Positions 41,090 through 52,800 of a stretch of DNA of 64,000 nucleotides are shown in pieces. A program made the translations under genes and the position numbers. How positions within the stretch are numbered: position 1 is the stretch's first letter; the number at the start of each line of letters is the position of its first letter. Below the pieces are notes generated by a model. The model was not told where the DNA came from. It saw only the letters and a program-made list of their open reading frames with translations, and did not search any database. This stretch comes from Litoditis marina (lineage: Eukaryota > Nematoda > Chromadorea > Rhabditida > Rhabditidae), in contig OZ038434.1 of NCBI GenBank assembly GCA_964036275.1, positions 26,457,413 to 26,521,412 of the forward strand, given 5' to 3'.

Positions 41090-41164
41090 GCTGTCCGTGA
41101 AAGGATTCGAACCTTCGGCCTACTGAACTGTAGTGCGCTGCTCTGCCGACTGAGCCAAAGCGTC
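41090..41164 (-). tRNA. tRNA-like sequence, probably pseudogene
   Basis: On the minus strand TGGCTCAGTCGG matches the A box and GGTTCGAATCC the B box exactly, and the D and T arms pair. The anticodon loop is irregular (CTAC/GTAG stem with a six-base loop) and the acceptor ends do not pair. Either a tRNA pseudogene or a SINE head. Confidence 0.45.
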
Positions 41165-41394
41165 ACGAAGGAAGAAAAAATGGACGGCGCCACACGTGCG
41201 CTGCCCGAAATCAAGGATTGATCACGGTTTCTGAGAGAATGCTTACTAACCAGAGTTCTAACGCAGTTTATGTTCTGCAAATCAACTTAGTATTCATTGT
41301 TACGTTCAAAAAAGTTTAATAATAATTGATTAGATGTTCATTATTTCCTATCTATTGATTCATTATTTCCTTCGGAAATATAGAAAATGAGGAC

Positions 41395-42176
41395 AATTTG
41401 TATAAAAAAACGATGTAAAGTGAGAGACGATTAGCTTTTGAGATTGAACTGCATGGAATATAGAAAAGGAGGACGATAACTCAAGAGGGAAATAAAAAAT
41501 CTAATCTCGCAATTTTCATGATCATCCTGACAGACTGATTCAAAAAATATATGCTAAATCTTTTAGAAAAGTCCGCTTACACTAAAAACGTATCTGAAAC
41601 AAAAATCAGCTATACTGTCAGTCTATCGCACAGTCACGTGAAACATGTTAAACACAGCAGAACTCGGAAACGTGAAACGACAAAGTGCACACTTAGGCTA
41701 TTAGAATGCTAACTTTACATGAATATTCAAGAAACTTATAGTGTACTCTGTTCTGTTATCATTTTTGAATCAATGGTGATAATCATATTAGGACGTTTCA
41801 TCTAATTGTTTGCTGCAAGGTTTTTTTTTCACTGAAAAACAAAATGTTTTTGACCCATGAAAATTGCGAGATTAGATTTTTTATTTCCCTCTTGAGTTAT
41901 TGTCCTCCTTTTCTATATTCCATGCAGTTCAATCTCAAAAGCTAATCGTCTCTCACTTTACATCGTTTTTTTATACAAATCATCTATTTGTTTACTACAG
42001 AGCGCCAAAACATTCGTTTTCATATCAAAACGCACAGAAAAACCGAAAACATAGGCACGTGTGCTTCTTCTTGTTCTTCATCATTATCAAATTTTAGCAA
42101 TTTGAATGTATTTTTTCCCCAAAAACTTTGAACTTGTGGAAAATAGTCTGGAAAATTACTTAGTCAGTTTCGAAAC
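41395..42176 (+). repeat. Left 782-bp inverted arm
   Basis: The arm is itself composite: 41395-41520 and 41857-41980 are inverted repeats of each other (about 125 bp) around a core holding part of a family M element (CACGTGAAACATGTTAAACA). 41981-42176 completes the arm. Confidence 0.85.
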
Positions 42177-42597
42177 CACTTGAACATCGTGCAATGCGTT
42201 CTGTTCATATTTTTGTCTGTAACAGATACATAGAACAAAGTATGATCTTTCAGTTTGTGCGATAGTATGCGTACAGTATACAAAACATGTTAAACACAGC
42301 AGAACTGAGAAATGTGCAATGAGTTCGATCTTCGGGTCATATTACTAACATTATCAAATAGTGAACCCTTAATCTACGTTATGATGAAATACACCGATCA
42401 AAATAGGGTTTTCGCATTTTAATGCATATTTTGGGTCCAATTCTTCATATAACCGTTTTTGTTAACCCAATTCTAGGTTACCTGAGTAGGTAACTGGAAA
42501 GTAACCTTAAACTGTTAGGGTACCGAGACACCGGTTTGAAATAAAATTCACTGGTTTTGTGTGAATGAAAATTTGAAGAAGTCCAAATGAGAGAGAG

Positions 42598-42616
42598 AAG
42601 AGAGAGATAGAGAAAT

Positions 42617-42648
<32 letters not shown>

Positions 42649-42700
42649 AGAGAGAGAAGGAGAGAGAAAGAGAGAGAGAGAAGGAGAGAGAAAGAAAGAG
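42598..42700. repeat. (GA)n microsatellite 1
   Basis: GAGA-rich tract with few interruptions, in the spacer of the large inverted structure. Confidence 0.9.
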
Positions 42701-43090
42701 GCAAATTCGTTTTCACTATGGATTTTAACTTTTAGGGTGACCAAAATAGTGGGCGGAGCCTCAAATTGTAAAAACAGCTGCTCAAACGAACCGTCATTGT
42801 GTGTGTGAATATGACTAACAAAGGGGATTCCGAATACAAATTAGAGACAATGAAAAACGAGAGAGGAAAGGGAAAGAGAGACAACGAGACAATGGAGCTT
42901 TTCGTCATAAAGAAGTGGTGTTGTGAAATCTATTATGTGTTAGGAAAAGAAAGAAAAAGGAAAGGAAAGTGAAGCATAACGAATATTTATATGCATAGAT
43001 GTTTCACAAATTTGAATCTATAAAACCGCTTTTCAAAAAAAAAATTCCGGATCGTGGTTTGAGATTCAGAGAGGGGAAGTAGAGATGGAG

Positions 43091-43092
<2 letters not shown>

Positions 43093-43171
<79 letters not shown>

Positions 43172-43212
43172 AACGAGAGAGAGAGATAGAGAACGAGAAC
43201 GAGAGAGAGAGA
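43093..43212. repeat. (GA)n microsatellite 2
   Basis: Over 70 bases of pure GA followed by interrupted GA and GAACGAGA units. Confidence 0.9.
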
Positions 43213-43761
43213 AAGGAAAAGAATATAAAAAACTGATGAAAACGTGTGGTTTGTGCAAAAAACACCAAAAAGTCTCTACTAGTAGTAACGTTGACGGTTG
43301 ACCACACTTTTAAGTCTTTCAAGAACTATAAAGTAGTCAACTTGTAACGTACACTTAAAAACCAATAACCTTACTTAGGAATGTGCAAATACATCAATGA
43401 AAAAGTAGTAATAAAACGGCAATTACGGAATTGCGCTGAAAACTAGTAACGTAGCTATTTCGTCCAACTATCTTGTCAGTTTACAGCCTGTAAACGAGTT
43501 ACGACATGAAAAATACTATAAACTGAGTAGTTAGAAATTGAGCAAACATAGTTACCGTATTATTTAAAGGAGACCGCAGAGAAGTTGTGTCATTCTGTAC
43601 GAGTGAACCATTCAAATACTACACTTTTTTTTGATAAGAAAAGAATCAAAAGTGCGACTGATATGCGAAAAACAAACACAAAAAGCATAACATATAAAAA
43701 CGACCTCTCCTACGGTCTTACTCAATTTAAGATTGAAAACGCGTAAAATAATTTGGGGAAC

Positions 43762-43997
43762 TATACTCTGTTTCACCAATCGATGTCTATCTACAGTAAC
43801 CCGTCAAATATTCAGAAGTCTTTTTCTGATGAATAATTGATTGTTCTGGTTTCAAACTTCTAGAGTTTGTGGTAGTAAATGTGCAGAAGACAGTACCAGA
43901 AGTTGGAGGATATTCTAGAATGCCAACATAGCGAACGTTGATCTAGAACTGTAAGAGTATTACTGTAGAGGGTTATAAGTGGGTGGAACAGACTATA
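43762..43997. mobile_element. Family K MITE, copy 3
   Basis: Ends TATACTCTGTTTCACCAATC and GTGGAACAGACTATA, with inner CTACAGTAAC / TACTGTAGAG. Confidence 0.75.
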
Positions 43998-44013
43998 CGA
44001 TATTATGTATAGT

Positions 44014-44154
44014 GTACGGTATTTTAGATTACAACCTTTTTGAGAGTATATCAAACAAAGCTACCTTAACCCTACAGGGCGAAAGCGCAAGACAGAAAAA
44101 CAGTACGGTATTTTAGATTACAACCTTTTTTAGAGTATATCAAACAAAGCTACC
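44014..44154 (+). repeat. 52-bp direct repeat
   Basis: GTACGGTATTTTAGATTACA...AAAGCTACC occurs at 44014-44065 and again, almost unchanged, at 44103-44154. Confidence 0.8.
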
Positions 44155-44546
44155 GTATTCTACCAGTTAGCAGCGGAGCAGACTTTCTGGAAGATGTTTT
44201 TCTCATGTATTTCTATTAAAAACAGTCATCCACCCCCGTGTGGGAATTATTGGCGATTCGCGTGATAAGTCATCATCATATGTATTGAAGAGCGTGGGAA
44301 TATTGGATGGATGGCATTTCCAGGGGGCGGGGCTTATGTAAACTTTATAAAGTTTACAAAGTTTATTTGTCCTAATTTCTATTTCCGTGTGGAAGAGACA
44401 TTTGAAATGGGATAAACCAACTTTATTGAAAGTTTAGTTATTGTAAAATGTAGTTCCGTGTCTTGTTTTGTACTTGAAACTATGGGAACAAGAAAACCTT
44501 TATCTGAAGTTTATTCATTGTAAAACAAATTTTCGCGTGAAGAAAC

Positions 44547-45328
44547 GTTTCGAAACTGACTAAGTAATTTTCCAGACTATTTTCCACAAGTTCAAAGTTT
44601 TTGGGGAAAAAATACATTCAAATTGCTAAAATTTGATAATGATGAAGAACAAGAAGAAGCACACGTGCCTATGTTTTCGGTTTTTCTGTGCGTTTTGATA
44701 TGAAAACGAATGTTTTGGCGCTCTGTAGTAAACAAATAGATGATTTGTATAAAAAAACGATGTAAAGTGAGAGACGATTAGCTTTTGAGATTGAACTGCA
44801 TGGAATATAGAAAAGGAGGACAATAACTCAAGAGGGAAATAAAAAATCTAATCTCGCAATTTTCATGGGTCAAAAACATTTTGTTTTTCAGTGAAAAAAA
44901 AACCTTGCAGCAAACAATTAGATGAAACGTCCTAATATGATTATCACCATTGATTCAAAAATGATAACAGAACAGAGTACACTATAAGTTTCTTGAATAT
45001 TCATGTAAAGTTAGCATTCTAATAGCCTAAGTGTGCACTTTGTCGTTTCACGTTTCCGAGTTCTGCTGTGTTTAACATGTTTCACGTGACTGTGCGATAG
45101 ACTGACAGTATAGCTGATTTTTGTTTCAGATACGTTTTTAGTGTAAGCGGACTTTTCTAAAAGATTTAGCATATATTTTTTGAATCAGTCTGTCAGGATG
45201 ATCATGAAAATTGCGAGATTAGATTTTTTATTTCCCTCTTGAGTTATTGTCCTCCTTTTCTATATTCCATGCAGTTCAATCTCAAAAGCTAATCGTCTCT
45301 CACTTTACATCGTTTTTTTATACAAATT
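44547..45328 (-). repeat. Right 782-bp inverted arm
   Basis: Inverted copy of 41395-42176, with the same internal inverted repeats and family M core. Confidence 0.85.
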
Positions 45329-45598
45329 CTATATGTAACCGTGTTTTTTTGGTAACCTAACCGGTTTTTGGTAACCTATTTTTCAGGTTACCTCAGCAGG
45401 TAACCGGTTGGTAACCGAAAATGAAAAACCGGTTACCTGTTTTTCTAACGTAAAATGTGTTTTTTTACCGTTAGTTTGTACGGTAACCGGATTTTACTTT
45501 TAGGTTACCTACCGGTTACTTGTGAAGTAACCTGAAAAAAAGGTTACCAAACACCGGTTAGGTTACCAAACAACCCGGTTACATATATAGAATTGGCC
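45325..45598. mobile_element. GGTAACC palindromic element, copy 3
   Basis: AATTCTATATGTAACCG at the left and CGGTTACATATATAGAATT at the right. The outermost GGTG is missing where the 782-bp arm begins. Confidence 0.8.
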
Positions 45599-45990
45599 TC
45601 GAGGGTTGGGTGTTGCTCCACAGACCCGGTTTATTCAAAACACCAAAATCCCCTGTACACTACCATTCAGCTGTATTCATACTCGTACGCTTTGATTCAA
45701 TAAATGACCCAACCCTCTGAGAAAAACGCAAAAATCGTCTTGAATCAGCGTCGAAACGATTTTTGAGTTCATCAATTTACTGAGCACATTTATCTAACTA
45801 TGAATACAGTTAGTTCGCTTTTACACAAATTGGTGAAAGTCTTATTTTTTTCACAGTGTCTCAATTCCTTTCGTTCGTTTTTGATGCGTTGATTTGTATC
45901 TTTCGTTTCAAATTTCGCAATAAACAACAACAAACAAAAACGAAAAAAACAAAGAATCATGGTTGAGTACGACTTTACTCCCGTACTGAT

Positions 45991-48083
45991 CTACTTCTCC
46001 GTGGTCGCAGTTTCTTCAACCACTGGTTCGGCCGAACCGAAACATCCGAAGATCACGGCCTTCGACACCAGGAAGGACGTCAGAAGGGCCAGTTGGTAGA
46101 GGTGGACTCGTTGCTGAAAAAAGAGAGTTTAGGGAAATTGAACGAAGTTGAGATCGGTGATCTATGATCTATGACCTGGTGGAATTATGTGGTAGAACAA
46201 GTTCCCGGTAAAGTTGTTGTCTCGAAATTGCAAAGTCGGGAGTCGTACTGCATAATCATGTAGTACGTATAACAAAAGTGAGAGTAACTGGTAGTAGGTG
46301 GTAACTGCAACTAATGACAGAATACAATCTGAAGTGAAACGGTACCTCAGGGTTCTGAACATTCTTGAATAGGAGCTGGAGTGTGACGGCGGCAGAGGCG
46401 GTGTAGAGAAGCGACAGCACGAAGTAGGGGAGGGTGAGGAAACCGCAGACTAGACCGAGAGCCAGGTTCAGACCCAGACTGGCGGACAGAGAGGCTGCCA
46501 GCAGGTTGACGCGAGACGAACCCAGGGACTCTGCCAACTTCTGGAAGGGGGAACAGTGAAATGAAGTAGGGTGAAAAGAAAATAAGAAACATAGGGGGTG
46601 GGGTAGGAGTTGCAGGTTACATGAAAAATTAGAGAACATATCGATTAGTCTATATAGGTTACTGAACCTTAAACAAAACGGATATTGACGGGAAAATGTG
46701 AAAGGTGAAACTTTTTCTTATTTCTGAAAAGAGTCCACTTCCTAAAGGTTCTTAGCTTACTTAAACAGAAATATATTATTTTTTGATTGAGTGGTGTGAG
46801 GAAAGCGAGAAAAAGGGTGAAAAGGGAAAGCAAGAAGAAGAGAAAGGAAAATAGTAGAAAACATGTATATTGATTGAACTCACAGGGAAGGCGACAGCGA
46901 TGACGAGTGGTGTAAGAAAAGCGAGAGGTTGGGCCGAGAGATAGGACTGGGCCAGACAGAATCCGGACAGAATCCCCATTCCAAGGGCGATCGAGAGGAG
47001 GGTAAAACGGACGGACACGTCGGGGGTATTATCTGTCTCCGCCTGAAAGAAGGGAATACCACGTAGATATAAGGTGAAACTAGATAGTTAGGTTACCGCC
47101 GAGTACTAGGTAGTACCAGGAAGTACTGATAACACATAGTACCAGGCCTACTGGATAGGTTGTCCTAGATTAAAGGTACTAGAGATGACATCAGAACCAG
47201 GTACTGAGGTAGACTGGATAGTTATAAACAGTTTAGACTTTCAAATATACCATTTTTGGTTAGAAAGGCTCGAAACCATCCAGAATCATCTCAAAATCGA
47301 AGTCTCCCAAAGTAAATACTCAAATATCCTAACCAACGGAAAGATACGGTTTAGTTGATATTGTAAACTACGAGCGACCAGACTACAAAGTGAAATCAAC
47401 TGAAAAATGTACCTGTTTGATGTAGTAGTAGGAGTATACGGGGAGTACCACAAAGGCTCCAAGAGCAGCTCCAAACCCGCCGACGAAGAGTCCAATCAGG
47501 GGTCCCAGGACATAGGCCCCGAGAAGGGACCCCAGAGAAGCGGCCAGGACCAGGACCGAGGCCCAACCAAAGGAGGCAAGGACCGGACGGGTAGGCACGG
47601 CGGGCAGGTCCGACTGCAATACAAATACAAAGTAAACAAATAACTGAATAACCGAATACAAATGTAAAAGCAACTGAGAGAAATAAACTCACGGTGTCAG
47701 TGATGGCTCCAATGTATTCCTGCTTCACCGGCTCAATCTGGGCTTGGGTCTCGTTGAGGAAAAGAGAGGAGGACTCCTGGAAGAGAGAGAGTTGAGATGA
47801 AGATAAATACCGGGAGAGGAGGAAGAGACAGATAGAACGAGAGGAAGACCGAGATATTGAGAGAAAGAGAACAGGGACAGAGCGAGGGGAAAGGAAGAGA
47901 GCGAAGAAAGAGAGTGGGAACGATGGAAGAGCGAAATAGAGAGATTGAGGAAGATGCAGATAGACAGAGAGAGAGAGAGAAAGATATCCATACCTGCAGA
48001 GTGGATCCGCGTTGTCTGAGTCCCTCGTAGGTGTCTTCGAACTCCTTCCTGTACACTTCGGCCACTTGTGTCACGGTTTCCAT
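45991..48083 (-). CDS. Multi-pass membrane protein, Bax-inhibitor-1-like (copy A', inverted)
   Basis: Six exons in transcript order: 47994-48083, 47693-47776, 47413-47613, 46884-47042, 46346-46540, 45991-46113 (stop at 45991). Exon lengths equal those of 3619-5975 (90, 84, 201, 159, 195, 123) and the protein is again 283 aa with no break. I noticed only three amino-acid changes: Cys to Ser (LLAASLSAS) and Phe to Leu (GFLTLPYF) in the fifth hydrophobic segment, and Thr to Ala in the acidic tail (EETATTEK). Intron 4 and the TATA-to-ATG segment are also well conserved, while intron 3 differs in length. Both copies look functional. The function is tentative, as for copy A. Confidence 0.8.
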
Positions 48084-48130
48084 TGCTTCCGAAGGGTTAG
48101 TAGATGAATGAATTCTCTCTCTCCAGTGCC

Positions 48131-48139
48131 CCTTTTATA
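48131..48139 (-). promoter_or_regulatory. TATA box of copy A'
   Basis: TATAAAAGG on the minus strand at the same distance from the ATG as in copy A. Confidence 0.65.
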
Positions 48140-49507
48140 CTGCCGATTCAGACAATTGAGCCTGTTAAGCCGGTTAAAACGTTTCCGTTTAAACGAAACG
48201 CTTCTGTATACGGTGAACGGGTTGAGCTTCCAATTTAGAGTTTTTCAACTATTCAAGGATTCACCTGTCAAAACTGAACGTTTTTGTCTACATCAACTTG
48301 TTTCCATCAAGTCTTTCAGCTTTGTGGAAATGAACTTTCGGTTTTTCGTTGTATACGGTAAACGGTTGAAGGTAACGCGATTGGGTTGTTTTGCTAGCGC
48401 CCTTTTTGCTATTTGCAGGTATACCTGTGCAAATCTAACGCTTCCGTATACGAACACTTCGTTTTTACAAGTCTCTCAGCTTAGCCAATGTGAACTTTTT
48501 CCACCTCAGAGTGAAAGTAGTTTGCTTGTCCAAAGTTAACAAAACCGTTTGCATTTCTTGGTTTTGTTGCTGAGGGCGGTTTTCTTGATTTGTTTTTTTT
48601 CCTGCTTTTCTCCAAATCGAATTGATAAAATTCTAGAGGAATTGGGTTATTTTGCTCCAAAGCAAACAGATTATAGTAACAAAAATTATGTTCATCAGTG
48701 TCGCTCTGCGGAAAACGGTGTATTTCGATGTGAATATTACCGATGAATCATTACAGCAAATGGTCAGAAATAATAAGAAATTTTATTTTAATTTTGGCGG
48801 AAGATCAAACTACGACACATATGTGCTTATCCACCAAACTAAGAGGAGTACAATCAGTCCCCCAAAAAGATGATTTGTATGAGTATGATAAGATGAAAAA
48901 GATGAGATGAAGAAGAAGATGAAAAAGATGAAAGAAGATGAAAACATGAAAGATGATGAAAATGATGAAAAGATGAAAAGATGATGATTGTTCAAAATCT
49001 CGGTGTAAACACGACTTTTTCAGATCAAAATGAGCCAAAAACCTGGAGACAACGGCAAACGAACCGAACTAGTCCTGAATAAGAGCTAAAAACAACTTCG
49101 AACATCTTACGACTCCACAAACATTTATTAGGTTGGAAATTGACCAGAGAAGTAATATTAAACTGTATCTTCAGTACGTAATGCATAAAATACGTAGATA
49201 TGGAATCGGGCCGGAATCAGTCAGTTTTCGGTCCATAGCACATTCGATGGTACCTGTAATGAGATAAAATGGTTCATTTGGGGATCCTGGAACATTATCA
49301 AGAATATAAATATTTCAGAATGTTAGATTTTGACAACAAAAATAAAAAGAGTACGGTAATTGAACGACATTGCTACATGTTACAGAATGAATACAGAGCA
49401 TTTTGTTCCAAACTTTGCAATACCACTTTTCTCAACTTTAATTTAAGGGTTTCAGGGGATGTAACATCAGGTTACGTTTCAGGGATAGAGAAGTTTCACG
49501 AGCGCGT
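48140..49507. other. Intergenic DNA
   Basis: Repeated CTTCTGTATACGG / GTATACGGTAAACGG words at 48195-48460 and a GATGAAAA minisatellite (48880-48985). No exon seen. Confidence 0.5.
48880..48985 (+). repeat. GATGAAAA minisatellite
   Basis: About 12 units of GATGAAAA, GATGAAAGA and GATGAT type. Confidence 0.85.
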
Positions 49508-49742
49508 TATGGTTCCCACCATTCCTACTGAGACTCCTACAGTAACCTTACAAACTTTCCGAAGGCTGTTGTGAAGCTGAAAATTTAGTTCATCAAAAAT
49601 CCTCTCGTTTAATTACTGTACCTAAGAACGAGAATGAGGTGCCAAAATCCTAAACCTTTCCGATCATAAGTGCGTGAGAAAAACAGTTTGGTAGTTTCGA
49701 AATCCTACTGTAGGAGTCTCAGTAGGAATGAAAAAGACTATA
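49508..49742. mobile_element. Family E2 MITE, copy 1
   Basis: CCATTCCTACTGAGACTCCT at the left and its inverse AGGAGTCTCAGTAGGAATG at the right. Others: 52430-52671, 60701-60936, 63518-63752. Confidence 0.8.
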
Positions 49743-49871
49743 TACCGTTCGATTTTTCCACGGCAGGCGAATACAATGTATATCTCCCTATCTCTCTGTG
49801 TTTTTAGTTCGATCAGGTTGTTTTCAAGATCAAACAAACAAAAGTCCCAGAAACAACAGTGTAAACACATC

Positions 49872-52800
49872 TTACTTGGTCCACAACAAAACTGTGACAT
49901 AGACAGACAATGCCGCCGAAAAGGTGATCGTCACCGAGCAGAGGATGAGATTCGCGACACTTAGCTCCACGTTTCTCTTTGGTTTGACTTGGGCTTTGGA
50001 ATAACTATTGTCTGGAAAAATACAAATTAAACTCTTAGTTCAACCTTAAAACTTGATCCAGGTAAGCTGCTCAAATAAGGACGATTATGATTTATGTGGA
50101 CCAATCCTAGCGCTGCGCTCCTTTAAACTGCAATACGTTTTCTAATTGCAGTTTGAAGGACCTACTTCAAAACCGGTTTAACTTGGGCTTTGGAAGAACT
50201 ATTTTCTGAAAGGCTACTAGTTAGAACTTTCAGTTTATTGTTTCAAATTGTTTTAGGTGGCTACTCAACCTGATTCCACATGAACTTTGAAAACTTCCTT
50301 GAAAAAAACGAAGTGATCAAACTACAAAAAATGTCTGAAAAGATACAAATGAAACTATTAGTTCAACTTTGCAGTCAATCTAGCTAGGTCGAAACAATCC
50401 TGTGTGGTTACAACCGATGTGAGCAACGCTGCATCGTTTCCTCGTTTGGTATGTTGATGACGCTGGCCTATATAGTCTTGGCCATTCCTACTGAGACCTC
50501 GGCAACGTGCCAACTAAATTCCTAGGCAGCTTTTCTCCATGTTAATGTTTTCCAAAACACTAAAAGTTTCTGAGCGGCAGATAACCTTCGTCACAGTACG
50601 TAGGTAGAATTCTTTTCATAAAACGTGTCATTCCTATGAAATATGCTCAGACAATTTCCAGCCAATTGGCCAGCCACTTTTTTATTGGCTGAGCGAGAGA
50701 GTGTGCAGGTCAGAGAGACCCAGATGTCTAAGGCCTCATTGACCTGCACACTCTCTCGCCTTTGTAGCTGGCCAATCGAAGAAATTTGGCGCCAATCGTT
50801 CTGAGTGTTCATTCGAGGTTTCATTGGCACGGTGCCAAAGTCTCAGTGGGAATGAAATGAACTATGGTCGTGGTTGAAAAAAATACTGCAGCCATAATCT
50901 CGATCAAACCACAACTCAGAGAAAAAGTCACCGACATTCAGAGAAAACTCACTGTCTACCCGGGAAAGCTGACTGGCGATGCAGTTCGCCAGATTTTCTC
51001 TCTCCGTTCCATTGTAGAACTGAAATAGAAAGATATAGTCGTTGCCAACAGAAAGACGGGAAGGTACGGTACATCTCACTCTCCGCTGTGTACGCACACA
51101 TGTGTTCAGTTTCAAAGCTTGCCTGTTATGTGTACTAATAGCGCAGTGGTTATTGCCCTGCTACAAATACTTTGCTCGCAGGTTCGATTCCGACAAGAGA
51201 CAAAAATTTATGCAACCACTATATACCAAATTTGTAGAGAGCGGGAGGGGGAGGGGGCAATTATAACTTTTCAGGCTCCGAATTGATGCACCTCTTATCT
51301 TCATCATCGAGTAAACGCTCATTTACTGTAAGTCAAGCGCACAGTCACATAAAACATGTTAAACACAGCAGAAATCAGCCACGTGCAATGAAAAAGTGCA
51401 TGATTTCTTATTAGAATGTCAACTTTACTATTCAATTTACTTCTAGTATATACCTCGATCACCTCGTTTGTAACCCTTTACACCCACAATCATTCGCACG
51501 ATTCATTTTGAGCACATAGACTTCGAAAATGTTCATGATGTTTTGTGGTAGCTAGAGTGCAAGAAACTTTTGAAGTTTCCAAGAACTTCTACATGTCGAA
51601 AGTCTATATACTAGGAGTTAATTGAATAGTCAAGTAAAGATAGCATTCTAATAAGGCATCGTGCACTTTGTTTTCCGAGTTCTGCTGTGTTTAACATGTT
51701 TCACGGGACTGTGCGATTGACTGTAAATATTTGTTAAAGGGGGACAGAAAGGAAAGTTAATATGAAAGAGCTGCTCGAAAGAAACTCATAAATACTATTC
51801 TTTATTTAAACTAACCAACTTACTTTGCATACGGTCCACATGTTTATAGTCTGTTTTGGCGCGCGCAACGCTATGTTTAGGTACCCCGGGGTACCTAAAC
51901 TAGCTTTCCATTCTGCTTCGAGTGGCAACGACTATACCTGTAGTGCCTGTGAGAAGTTCAATAAATTGTCCTGATCAGCGAAGGTGTGCTTCGAATTGCT
52001 CGGCAGCATAACCTGTGAAATCACACGTGTCACGTTTTACATCACGTTTATCGTCCAAAACTGGTTTCTTTCACACTCATAACGTTCAATGTTCATACGT
52101 ATCCCATGATGTTCAAAGTGTGAAACCATGATAGCAACAACCGAAAAAACCGAAATTTAAACAGAAATTTATTCAAGTGTAACATAATCAAATACGCATT
52201 TACTACAATGCGTTATAATAAAGATGGGGGAGGGGGCTATATTCCAATGGTTTTTGAGTCACCTTTAGGTCCTCCATATTGTTACAGTAATCTTGGTTGC
52301 ACAGGCAAAAACTGAGGTTGGCTGTGGATGCGCAAACGAAATGGTTCGAATCGTTCAACTGAAGAATGAAGAAAATGAGCTGGGCGATAGAGTTTTTATC
52401 AAGTATGAGACGCTCTCGTGAATAGGTTGTATAGTCTACAGTCTACGCCATTCCTACTGAGACTTCTACTGTACATATTGAATTTTTGCAATAACTGTTT
52501 CCTGATGCGAAATTAATCGCTGTCGGAAACATTTTGGTATACTCTTTGCAATATGGTAATACAATCGATTGTCAGAATGGGTGACGTTTCCAACAACATT
52601 CGGGTAATTTGAACGTATTGCAAGTTTTGTATTCCTATTGTGGGAGTCTCAGTAGCAATGAGAGGACTATACTTTTACATACCATTCACGGAGACTTGTT
52701 TATGACCTCTTCAATAGGGTAATACGAACTTCCACCGTCCAAAACATTTTTCTGTCAAAATATTCGAAATCGCAGTTCAGTTGAACCTGAGAGTACTATA

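Larger units (their letters stand above)
41395..45328. mobile_element. 3.9-kb structure with 782-bp near-perfect inverted arms
   Basis: 41395-42176 and 44547-45328 are inverted copies of equal length. The only difference I found is one base near 41474. The 2370-bp spacer has no gene: it carries (GA)n arrays, a family K element, part of a family M element and a 52-bp direct repeat. No transposase is present. It could be a fold-back/long-TIR transposon or a recent inverted duplication. The right arm abuts a GGTAACC element. Confidence 0.8.

Noticed and set aside
41090..41164. Functional tRNA gene
   Set aside because: Pol III boxes are perfect but the acceptor stem does not pair and the anticodon loop has the wrong size.
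41900..42097. 65-codon frame found identically at 44626-44823 on the other strand
   Set aside because: Identity reflects the 782-bp inverted arms. The peptide is low-complexity and has no recognisable domain.
49269..49574. 101-codon open frame before the Ly6-like gene
   Set aside because: Its end is a family E2 element, there are no splice signals in phase, and the product resembles nothing known.
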